NCBI RefSeq assembly: GCF_007828955.1
Contig: NZ_VIVR01000001.1
Span: 2,976,001 to 3,040,000, forward strand
Direction: 5' to 3'
Origin: Kitasatospora atroaurantiaca
GTDB taxonomy: Bacteria > Actinomycetota > Actinomycetes > Streptomycetales > Streptomycetaceae
DNA length: 64,000 nt
In this document: one piece after another, positions 9,201-16,060 of the stretch
Layout: each line of letters starts with the position of its first letter
Numbering within the stretch: the first letter of the stretch is position 1
The notes under the pieces: model-generated
The model's database searches: none
Seen by the model: the letters and a program-made list of their open reading frames with translations, nothing else
Told to the model about the DNA's origin: nothing
Program-made: the position numbers and the translations under genes

Positions 9201-9223
9201 ACCATGCACCCCACCACTGACAA
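9201..9223 (-). promoter_or_regulatory. PafBC (RecA-NDp)-like promoter for the MoxR operon
   Basis: Read on the minus strand, TTGTCAGTG (9223-9215) is followed by eight bases and then CATGGT (9206-9201). The mycobacterial DNA-damage promoter recognised with PafBC is tTGTCRGTG-N8-TAnnnT. The upstream element is a full match. The -10 differs at its first base (C for T). Predicted start near 9194. Confidence 0.6.
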
Positions 9224-9265
9224 CGCCGCTCCGCCGATGACCGGCCGTCAGTTCGCCCCGCTCGA

Positions 9266-9288
9266 TTGTCAGTGCCCCCTCCTAGCGT
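9266..9288 (+). promoter_or_regulatory. PafBC (RecA-NDp)-like promoter for the SWIM operon
   Basis: TTGTCAGTG (9266-9274), exactly eight bases, then TAGCGT (9283-9288). This is a complete match to tTGTCRGTG-N8-TAnnnT, the LexA-independent DNA-damage promoter known from mycobacteria. The expected start, about seven bases after the -10, coincides with the ATG at 9296, so the mRNA would be leaderless. Confidence 0.75.
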
Positions 9289-9295
9289 CGTGGGC

Positions 9296-10621
9296 ATGGA
9301 GGAACGCTGGAGCACCGAACACGTCCTGTCCCTGGCGCCCGACCCCGCGTCGCGCAAGGCGGCGGGCAAGCTGTCCGCCCCCGCACCCTGGTCGGAGGCC
9401 GGCTGGGGGCAGGGCGCGCTGTGGGGGCTGTGCAAGGGCAGCGGGAGCACGCCGTACCGGACGGTCATCGAGCTGGCCACACCCGCGTACAAGTGCAGCT
9501 GCCCCAGCCGGAAGTTCCCGTGCAAGCACGCGCTGGGCCTGCTCCTGCTGTGGAGCGCAGGCCCGGAGGCGGTGACGGAGGGGGCCGAGCCGCCCGAGTG
9601 GGTGGCCGAGTGGCTGAACGGCCGTCAGCAGGCGGTGGAGAAGGCCGCCGAGCGGCGCACGGCGAAGGCCGAGGCGCTCGCCGCCGACCCGGCCGCCGCC
9701 AGGCGGCGGGCCGAGAAGCGCTCGGCGCGGGTCGCGGCCGGTGCGCAGGAGCTACGGCTGCGGCTGGCCGACCGGGTCCGCCAAGGCCTGGCCGACCAAG
9801 GCTCGGTCGCGGGCGGCTGGGACGAGGTCGCGGCCCGGATGGTCGACGCCCAGGCGCCCGGCCTGGCCTCGCGGACAAGGGAGTTGAGCAGCGCGCCGCA
9901 GCAGGGCCTGCTGGCCGAGTACGCCCTGCTCCACCTGCTCGCGGGAGCGTACGGGCGGGTCGACGAGCTGCCCGAGCCGCTGGCCGCGACGGTCCGTTCG
10001 CGCGTCGGCTTCACCACCGACACCGCCGAGCTGCTGGCCGGCCCGACGGTACGGGACCGCTGGCAGGTGCTCGGCGCACGGGACACGGCCGACGAGCGGC
10101 TGACCACCCGCCGGATCTGGCTGCGCGGCGCCAAGACCGGCCGCCCCGCCGTGCTGCTCGCCTTCGGCAGGCCCGGCCAGGCGCCGGACCTGGCGTTGCC
10201 CACGGGCCGGCTGCTGGAGGCCGAGCTGGCCTTCCATCCGGGCGCACGCCCGCTGCGCGCCGTCCTGGGCACCCGCTACGGCGCACCGGAGTCAGGCCCG
10301 GCCCAGCCGCCCGCCGGGCTCTCCCCGGCCGAGGCGATGGCCGAGTACGGCGCGGCGGTCGCCGACGACCCGTGGCTGGAGTCCTGGCCCACGGTGCTCA
10401 CCGGCGTGGTGCCCGTCCTCGGCCCGGAGGGCTGGCAGCTGACGGACGGACGGCACAGCGTCCCGGTCCGGCGCGGCGGCACCCCGGAGTCCGCCCTGTG
10501 GCGGCTGGCCGCCATCTCGGCCGGCCACCCGGTGACGCTCTTCGGCGAGTGCGGGCACGCGGGCTTCGTTCCCGTCACGGCCTGGGGCCAGGACGGTCGC
10601 CCGACGGGAGTCGCCCAGTGA
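9296..10621 (+). CDS. SWIM zinc-finger domain protein
   Basis: 441 residues from the ATG at 9296. No ribosome-binding site precedes it, but a promoter -10 ends eight bases upstream, consistent with leaderless translation. The SWIM motif C-x-C-xn-C-x-H is complete: C67, C69, C76, H78 (KCSCPSRKFPCKHALGL). A charged Ala/Arg/Glu-rich helical stretch follows (residues 110-165), then a mixed alpha/beta C-terminal half. SWIM domains bind DNA or proteins and occur in recombination-related factors. It is divergent from the MoxR operon and 67 bases ahead of the DUF5691 gene, so it is probably the zinc-binding arm of the same system. Confidence 0.9.
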   Translation: MEERWSTEHVLSLAPDPASRKAAGKLSAPAPWSEAGWGQGALWGLCKGSGSTPYRTVIELATPAYKCSCPSRKFPCKHALGLLLLWSAGPEAVTEGAEPPEWVAEWLNGRQQAVEKAAERRTAKAEALAADPAAARRRAEKRSARVAAGAQELRLRLADRVRQGLADQGSVAGGWDEVAARMVDAQAPGLASRTRELSSAPQQGLLAEYALLHLLAGAYGRVDELPEPLAATVRSRVGFTTDTAELLAGPTVRDRWQVLGARDTADERLTTRRIWLRGAKTGRPAVLLAFGRPGQAPDLALPTGRLLEAELAFHPGARPLRAVLGTRYGAPESGPAQPPAGLSPAEAMAEYGAAVADDPWLESWPTVLTGVVPVLGPEGWQLTDGRHSVPVRRGGTPESALWRLAAISAGHPVTLFGECGHAGFVPVTAWGQDGRPTGVAQ

Positions 10622-10688
10622 ACCGCCCCCGCCCGAGCCCCGGAGTCAGTCGAGTCCGCCGCATCCATCGGAGCGAAGGAGCCCAGCA

Positions 10689-12281
10689 GTGACCGTCCCC
10701 ACGATGAGCGCCGACAGCTGGGAAGAGCTGCAGACCACCGCCCTGCTCGGCACCGACCGCCGCCCGCTGCCGCCCCCGAGCGGTACGCCCGCGCTGGTCG
10801 CCGCAGCCGAGGCCGTGGACCGTACCGATGCCGCCACCGCGCTGCTGGAGCTGGCCGCGCTCGAGACCGTCCGCCGCCGGGCCGGGGCGCGGGCCGCCGA
10901 GGCGGCCTGCCTGCCCGATCCGGCGGACACCGACACCCGCCCCGAGCTGCCGGAGGCCGCCGCGCGCCGGCTCGCCGTCCTGGTCGGCGGCCGCGCCGGC
11001 GTGGGAACGGTCGCCAACCTCGGCGAACTGCTCCCGCAGTGGCTCACCACCGCCCGCGAACGCGGCTACCGGGCTCCTGCGGCCCTCGTCCCGGTGCTGC
11101 TGGACACCGCCCGCGGCCGTAGCGAGCTGCGCGGCGACGTGGTGGCGCTGGCAGGGCCGCTCGGCCGCTGGCTGGCCGCGCAGAATCCGGACTGGCGCTT
11201 CGTCAGCCGTACGGCCGTAGAGACCACCGCTGCCGGGTCGGGCGATCGGATCTGGCACGAGGGCCTGTTCGCCGAGCGGGTCACCCATCTCACCAGACTC
11301 CGCCGCAGTGACCCTGCCGCCGCCCTCGAACTGCTCCGCAGCACCTGGGCCACCGAGCGCGCCGAGGACCGTCTGCTCTTCCTGGACGCCCTGCAGGACG
11401 GCCTCTCCCCCGACGACGAGCCCTTCCTCGAGGCCGCGCTCACCGACCGCAGCAAGAACGTCCGGGCGACGGCCGCCGAGCTGCTCTCCACCCTCCCCCG
11501 GTCCGCCCTGGCCGCCCGGATGGCGGAGCGCGCCCGCGCCGCCGTCCGCCTGGACGGAAGCCTCCCGGACGGCGGTCGACTGGCCGTCACCCCACCCACC
11601 GAGTGCGACGCCGCGATGCAGCGTGACGGCGTACCACCCAAGTCGCCCACCGGCCGGGGCGAGCGGGCGTGGTGGTTCGGCGAGATCGTTGCGGCCGCGC
11701 CGCTGAACCTCTGGACGGACGACACCGGGCTCACCCCCGAGCAGCTGCTCCGGCTGCCGGTGACCGACAGTGCTTCCACCGAGGGCGCGGCCGACTGGGC
11801 CGACGACCTGCGCGAGGGCTGGGCTCGCGCCGCGGTACGACAGCGCGACGCCGACTGGGCCCGGGCATTGCTCGGCCCGGCGCCGCGCCCCGGCCGGCCG
11901 GACCGGACGGCGGGCGCGCCCGCCAAACTGCTCTCCGTCCTGCCGCCAGCCGAGCGGGCGGTCTGGACGGCCGCCTTCATCCAGGCCCACGGGCTGGGCG
12001 AGGCCTTCCAGTTGCTGGGCGCCTGCGCCACGCCGTGGACCCCGCCGTTGAGCACGGCCGTGGTGGCGGCGCTGGAGCGGGCCGCCCGGACCGGGGCGTA
12101 CCCGTGGAGCCACAGCGGGGTGCTGGGCATGACGGAGCGGGCACTCGCGCCCGAGACGGCCCCGGCCGTGGAGGCCCTGGCGGCCGGAGCGGCGCCGGAC
12201 ACCGCCTGGGCGGACACCTTCACCCGGCTGGCCGGGACGCTGCGGTTCCGGGCGGCGATGCTGGCCGAACTCGAGGTGTAG
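10689..12281 (+). CDS. DUF5691 family protein
   Basis: 530 residues from the GTG at 10689, with GAAGGAG eight bases upstream. An ATG five codons in is the alternative start. It opens with the family-like WEELQTTALLGTDRRPLP block. The rest is a string of short amphipathic helices, including a HEAT-like stretch near residues 225-280 (LLFLDALQDGLSPDDEPFLE onward, then NVRATAAELLSTLP). That suggests an alpha-solenoid scaffold. No catalytic motif was seen. It is the second gene of the SWIM operon and therefore probably a partner of the MoxR-VWA-DUF5682 proteins. Function is unknown. Confidence 0.85.
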   Translation: MTVPTMSADSWEELQTTALLGTDRRPLPPPSGTPALVAAAEAVDRTDAATALLELAALETVRRRAGARAAEAACLPDPADTDTRPELPEAAARRLAVLVGGRAGVGTVANLGELLPQWLTTARERGYRAPAALVPVLLDTARGRSELRGDVVALAGPLGRWLAAQNPDWRFVSRTAVETTAAGSGDRIWHEGLFAERVTHLTRLRRSDPAAALELLRSTWATERAEDRLLFLDALQDGLSPDDEPFLEAALTDRSKNVRATAAELLSTLPRSALAARMAERARAAVRLDGSLPDGGRLAVTPPTECDAAMQRDGVPPKSPTGRGERAWWFGEIVAAAPLNLWTDDTGLTPEQLLRLPVTDSASTEGAADWADDLREGWARAAVRQRDADWARALLGPAPRPGRPDRTAGAPAKLLSVLPPAERAVWTAAFIQAHGLGEAFQLLGACATPWTPPLSTAVVAALERAARTGAYPWSHSGVLGMTERALAPETAPAVEALAAGAAPDTAWADTFTRLAGTLRFRAAMLAELEV

Positions 12282-12285
12282 AGCC

Positions 12286-12315
12286 GAGGGCGGAGCCCAG
12301 AGCGGCTCCGCCCTC
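12286..12315. terminator. Stem-loop between DUF5691 and icmB stops
   Basis: Arms GAGGGCGGAGCC (12286-12297) and GGCTCCGCCCTC (12304-12315) around the loop CAGAGC. It is placed between two convergent genes. Confidence 0.8.
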
Positions 12316-12320
12316 AGCGG

Positions 12321-12728
12321 TCAGCCCGCGGCGCGCAGGTTGGCCTCGACCCAGGCCACCACGTCCCGGGTCGGGGTGCCCGGGGTGAAGATGTCGGCGA
12401 CGCCGATCCGCTTGAGCTCGGCGATGTCCTCGTCCGGGATGATCCCTCCGCAGAAGACCTTGATGTCCGCCGCGTCCCGCTCCTTGAGCAGCTCGATCAC
12501 CCGCGCGCAGAGCGTCATGTGGGCGCCCGAGAGGATCGAGAGGCCGATGCCGTCCGCATCCTCCTGGATCGCGGTGTCGACGACCTGCTCCGGCGTCTGG
12601 TGCAGACCGGTGTAGATGACCTCCATACCGGCGTCGCGAAGCGCCCGTGCGATCACCTTGGCGCCACGGTCGTGACCGTCCAGCCCCGGCTTGGCGACCA
12701 CCACGCGGATCGGCCCTGACACACCCAT
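12321..12728 (-). CDS. icmB: Cobalamin-binding small subunit of isobutyryl-CoA mutase type
   Basis: 135 residues from the ATG at 12728, which has AGGAGG eight bases upstream. It is a stand-alone B12-binding domain. The base-off signature is D17-x-H19-x2-G22 (GLDGHDRG), followed by S64-x-L66 (GLSILSG) and CGGIIP. Family knowledge: IcmB pairs with the large subunit IcmA to interconvert isobutyryl-CoA and n-butyryl-CoA using adenosylcobalamin. The length (about 136) and location near pcrA match IcmB of other streptomycetes. The large subunit is not in this window, as is usual. A related mutase such as MeaA/HcmB is a less likely alternative. Confidence 0.85.
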   Translation of the reverse strand: MGVSGPIRVVVAKPGLDGHDRGAKVIARALRDAGMEVIYTGLHQTPEQVVDTAIQEDADGIGLSILSGAHMTLCARVIELLKERDAADIKVFCGGIIPDEDIAELKRIGVADIFTPGTPTRDVVAWVEANLRAAG

Positions 12729-12946
12729 GACTGCCTCCTGGACCACGTCGTCCACCACACCGGCCGATCTGCTCGGACACGCGCGCGGTTAACCACCGAT
12801 AACTGACCTGAGGGGAGGGTAGCGCACCCCGCTCGGTTGGCCGTTTCGCCCGTCAGGAGGAGGGGAAAATCACAGCACCACCCATCTGCCACCCCGGTGC
12901 CGCCCGGCATCGGGGCCCCCGCGCCACCCTGCCGGGGAGTAGCCGC

Positions 12947-13753
12947 ATGACCATCCCGTTCCAGCGGACCGCCGACACGGTCCGCGGCGCGGGCGCGGAG
13001 GCCGCCGCCCTCGCCAATCACCTGATCCGTTACCCCACCGGCATCCCGCCCGAGCGGCATCGCCGTCCCTGCCCTCCCCACCCCGTCCCGCAATCCGCCC
13101 CCGGTGCCGGCGCCGCCGACCTGCGGCACCACGGCCCGGTCCTGCTGCTGCACGGGTTCATCGACAACCGCGCCGTCTTCACCCCGCTGCGCCGCTCGCT
13201 GCACCGGCACGGCTGGACGCATCTGCACGCCCTCAACCACAGCCCGCTGACCAGGGACGTCCGTGCCGCGGCCGTCCTGCTCGGCCGGCACGTCGAGTGG
13301 GCGCGGCAGGCGCACGAGGGGCCGGTCGCGCTGGTCGGTCACAGCCTGGGCGGGCTGATCGCCCGCTACTACGTCCAACGCCTCGGCGGGGACGCACTGG
13401 TGGACACCGTGATCACGCTGGCCACCCCGCACGAGGGCACCACGGCCGCACTGCTGCCCAACCCCTTCCCGATCACCCGTCAACTGCGCCCCGGCAGCGA
13501 CCTGCTGGCGGAGCTGCGGCTGCCCGCGCCGCGCTGCCGTACGCGTTTCACCGCCCTGCGGGGCGAGCTGGACGAGCTGGTCCTGCCGGGCCGCCACGCC
13601 TGGCTGCGCCACCCGGACCTGACCGTCGACAACCTGCTCGTCCCGGGCACAGGCCACGTCGGCCTGCCCGCGCACCCTCGGGCCGTCGAGCTCGTACGGC
13701 AGGCGCTCGAGGTGCGGGAGACCGGATTCCTGACGGAGCGCCACGCCTGCTGA
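12947..13753 (+). CDS. Alpha/beta-hydrolase, triacylglycerol lipase-like
   Basis: 268 residues. The oxyanion segment LLLHGF (67-71) and nucleophile elbow GHSLGG (S133) are clear. A downstream acid (LRGELDELVLPG) and His (GTGHVGL) complete a plausible Ser-Asp-His triad. The layout resembles bacterial EstA/LipA-type lipases. I saw no clear signal peptide, and the N-terminus (MTIPFQRTADTVRGAG) is amphipathic. It is transcribed alone on the plus strand, 193 bases before the M23 promoter. Substrate is unknown. Confidence 0.85.
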   Translation: MTIPFQRTADTVRGAGAEAAALANHLIRYPTGIPPERHRRPCPPHPVPQSAPGAGAADLRHHGPVLLLHGFIDNRAVFTPLRRSLHRHGWTHLHALNHSPLTRDVRAAAVLLGRHVEWARQAHEGPVALVGHSLGGLIARYYVQRLGGDALVDTVITLATPHEGTTAALLPNPFPITRQLRPGSDLLAELRLPAPRCRTRFTALRGELDELVLPGRHAWLRHPDLTVDNLLVPGTGHVGLPAHPRAVELVRQALEVRETGFLTERHAC

Positions 13754-13763
13754 GATGCGCACT

Positions 13764-13793
13764 TTGTCCGCGCTCGGGCGCAAGGACTACAGT
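13764..13793 (+). promoter_or_regulatory. Probable housekeeping promoter of the M23 peptidase gene
   Basis: TTGTCC (13764-13769), 18 bases, TACAGT (13788-13793). The spacing and hexamers fit a HrdB-type promoter. The start would lie near 13800, about 30 bases before the TTG start codon. Confidence 0.5.
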
Positions 13794-13831
13794 CTCGGCT
13801 GTTTTCTCCCGTTTCCGAGGAGGCGGCAGTC

Positions 13832-14548
13832 TTGACACCCACCCCCCGTGCCGCTGCCCGTGCCGAGCGCCGCGATCGCAGCCGGGCCGCCACCCGTTCG
13901 GCGGTCCTGACCGTGGCCCTGCCCTCGATGGCCACCCTGGGCGTGTTCGCGGCGGTGGCCGCGCACACCACGCACCCGCCGCTGCCCCGCCAGGCGACAC
14001 CCCCGCCGCCTGCCCGTCCGGTGCCCACCGGCCCGCTGAGTTCCCTGCCACGCGGCGTCGAGGAGTTCGCCGACCGGGCGGGCCGCGCGCAGACCCGGAT
14101 CGACCTGGCGAAACGTCAGCAGGCCGACCGGCGCAGACAGGAGAACGCGCGTCCCAAGGTCGTCCTGCCGGTCACCGACCACGGCCTCAGCGCCACCTTC
14201 GGCGAGGCGGGCACCCACTGGTCGGCCCGCCACACCGGCATCGACTTCCCCGTCCCCAGGGGCACCCAGGTGCACGCCGTCACCGACGGCACCGTGGGCA
14301 CCCGGTGGAACCCCGCCTACGGCTACATGGCGTCCGTCACCGCCCCCGACGGCACCCAGACCTGGTACTGCCACCTCGGCTCCTACCGCATCCGCAAGGG
14401 TCAGGTCCACGCCGGGGACGTCATCGCGTACTCCGGAAACAGCGGCAACAGCACCGGCCCGCACCTGCACTTCGAGGTCCGCCCGGCCGGCGCCGAGCCG
14501 ATCGACCCACTGCCCTGGCTGCTCGCCCACGGCCTCGACCCACGCTGA
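13832..14548 (+). CDS. M23 (LytM) family peptidoglycan endopeptidase
   Basis: 238 residues from a TTG start with GAGGAGG just upstream. A basic N-terminus and one hydrophobic helix (about 25-45) act as signal or anchor. A Pro-rich linker and a short coiled region follow, then the peptidase domain (about 112-225). The zinc site is complete: H134-x3-D138 (HTGID), H181 (CHLG) and H211-x-H213 (PHLHFE). Such enzymes cut peptide cross-bridges in the wall outside the membrane. It is monocistronic and reads away from the lipase gene. Confidence 0.93.
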   Translation: MTPTPRAAARAERRDRSRAATRSAVLTVALPSMATLGVFAAVAAHTTHPPLPRQATPPPPARPVPTGPLSSLPRGVEEFADRAGRAQTRIDLAKRQQADRRRQENARPKVVLPVTDHGLSATFGEAGTHWSARHTGIDFPVPRGTQVHAVTDGTVGTRWNPAYGYMASVTAPDGTQTWYCHLGSYRIRKGQVHAGDVIAYSGNSGNSTGPHLHFEVRPAGAEPIDPLPWLLAHGLDPR

Positions 14549-14628
14549 CCCGACTCTCCGCTCAGGGCGTCCGCAGGTGTGAGGCGCCGGGCCGACCACA
14601 GGGGCGCCTGCCGACGGAGCCTCATCTC

Positions 14629-14658
14629 TGACAACCATTCATCACCGCTGCCGCGTTG
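14629..14658 (+). promoter_or_regulatory. Candidate ECF-type promoter before the SigE-family sigma gene
   Basis: TGACAACC (14629-14636), 16 bases, then CGTTGT (14653-14658). An AAC-containing -35 and a CGT-containing -10 at this spacing are typical of ECF sigma promoters, so autoregulation is plausible. This is inference only. Confidence 0.35.
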
Positions 14659-14677
14659 TGCCGGTGTGAGTCGATCA

Positions 14678-15175
14678 ATGGAAGACGCCGACTACGCAGC
14701 CTTCGTCGAGGCGGCCTGGCACCGGCACCTGCGCACCGCGACGCTGCTCACCGGCGACCGCCACCGAGCGGAGGAGCTGCTCCAGGACTGCCTGGTGAAG
14801 CTCTACGTGCGCTGGCGGCGGGTGGCAGCCGGGGATCCCCACGCCTACCTGCGGCGGATGCTGGCCAATGGCAACGTCAGCTGGTGGCGCAGACGCCGCC
14901 GCGAGCTGCTCACCCCGGACGCGCCCGACGCGATAGACCGGCGCGCCGACCCGTCCGGCACGCCGCACGAACCGCACGAGGAGCTGCGTCGCGCGCTGCT
15001 CGCCCTGCCCCGCCACCAGCGCACGGTGGTCGTCCTGCGGTACGTCGAGGATCTGACCGAGAAGGACACCGCGGCCGTCCTGGGCTGCTCGGTCGGCACC
15101 GTCAAGAGTCAGAACGCCAGGGCGATGGCGCGCCTGCGCACCGCCCTGCGAGAGAGTCAGGAGGTCACCCTGTGA
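14678..15175 (+). CDS. SigE-family ECF RNA polymerase sigma factor
   Basis: 165 residues from the ATG at 14678 (MEDADYAAFVEAAWHRHLRT). Region 2 (ATLLTGDRHRAEELLQDCLV) and region 4 (RYVEDLTEKDTAAVLGCSVG) are typical of the small actinobacterial SigE family (Pfam region 2 plus region 4_2). An in-frame GTG at 14666 is an alternative start. The stop overlaps the next gene's GTG as GTGA, so the pair is translationally coupled. The neighbour is a membrane protein and the likely regulator of this sigma factor. Confidence 0.9.
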   Translation: MEDADYAAFVEAAWHRHLRTATLLTGDRHRAEELLQDCLVKLYVRWRRVAAGDPHAYLRRMLANGNVSWWRRRRRELLTPDAPDAIDRRADPSGTPHEPHEELRRALLALPRHQRTVVVLRYVEDLTEKDTAAVLGCSVGTVKSQNARAMARLRTALRESQEVTL

Positions 15176-16005
15176 CCGAGGAGCAGGACCGACTGCCCGA
15201 AGCGATCCGGACGCTGGCCGACCGCTGGCCCACACTCGGCCTGGTACCGGTCGCCGAACTGCTGCATCGCGGACGCCGCGCCCGCCGGGCCCGCGCACTG
15301 CTCCGGGGTGCGATCGGCGCGGGAACGCTCGCGCTGGCCGTCGCCGTGGCCGTCACGGTGGCCCCCGCCGAACCGGCAGGCGGGCCCACCGTCCTGGCCC
15401 CCGCGGCGTCCACGACAGCCGAACCGCACACCGGCTACCGGATCTCGCTGAGCTACACCATCGAGGAGGAGGGCCACCGCAACCGGGACTACGTGGAGAG
15501 GTTCCAGGGTGCCGCCGACCCGACCACCCGTCGGGGCTACCTGGTCTCGGACAGGGGCGCGACCGAATGCCGGTTCATCGACGGCGACGAGTACGTCCGA
15601 CCCGACAACCGTGGATGGCGCTCGGGAAACCCGCCCATCGGTCCGCGCGGCACCCTGCCGATGAACAGGCTGGTGACGGTGGAGCCCCAGGACCTCCTGG
15701 TCGAGCTGCGCGGTCTCGGAAATGTCACCCGCACCGCAGGCCCGGGCGACAGTGAGACCTACACCTTCTCGTACGTCTCCAAGGGTTCCCCGTACACCGG
15801 CGAGCCCAAGGAGGGCGGCAACACCGTCACCGGCAGCGTCGCCCTCGTCCAGGGCAGGTACCGGACGATCACCATCCAGACCGTTCTCGTCGGCCCGGAA
15901 CCCGGGACCGCCGACCCGAACCCGATCACCCGCAGGTCGGTGATCGAGTTCTCCGATTACGGCATTGCGGTGCCCGTCGAACGGCCCGCGGTCACGCCGA
16001 AGTGA
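15172..16005 (+). CDS. Single-pass membrane protein coupled to the ECF sigma factor (putative anti-sigma)
   Basis: 277 residues from the GTG at 15172. A cytosolic N-terminus of about 45 residues (rich in Arg, HRGRRARRARALL) is followed by one membrane helix (about 48-66). The extracytoplasmic beta-rich domain (90-265; motif RISLSYTIEEEGHRNRDYVE) is of unknown fold and resembles LolA/sensor-type domains only loosely. No zinc-binding HxxxCxxC motif was found, so it is not a ZAS anti-sigma factor. The 4-base overlap with the sigma gene and the topology suggest it transmits an envelope signal to that sigma factor. Confidence 0.75.
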   Translation: MTEEQDRLPEAIRTLADRWPTLGLVPVAELLHRGRRARRARALLRGAIGAGTLALAVAVAVTVAPAEPAGGPTVLAPAASTTAEPHTGYRISLSYTIEEEGHRNRDYVERFQGAADPTTRRGYLVSDRGATECRFIDGDEYVRPDNRGWRSGNPPIGPRGTLPMNRLVTVEPQDLLVELRGLGNVTRTAGPGDSETYTFSYVSKGSPYTGEPKEGGNTVTGSVALVQGRYRTITIQTVLVGPEPGTADPNPITRRSVIEFSDYGIAVPVERPAVTPK

Positions 16006-16009
16006 GGCG

Positions 16010-16052
16010 CGGCCCGGTCCCTCCCGTGCAGGGGGCGGGAGGGGCCGGGCCG
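16010..16052. terminator. Stem-loop terminator between convergent genes
   Basis: A 17-base near-perfect stem (16010-16026 with 16036-16052, one wobble position) sits immediately after the putative anti-sigma stop and before the pcrA stop. Confidence 0.8.
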
Positions 16053-16060
16053 ACGGACCG

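Noticed and set aside
5398..9240. A 1,280-codon open frame on the plus strand
   Set aside because: It is antisense to DUF5682 and MoxR, with Gln/Gly/Arg-rich low-complexity translation and no family similarity.
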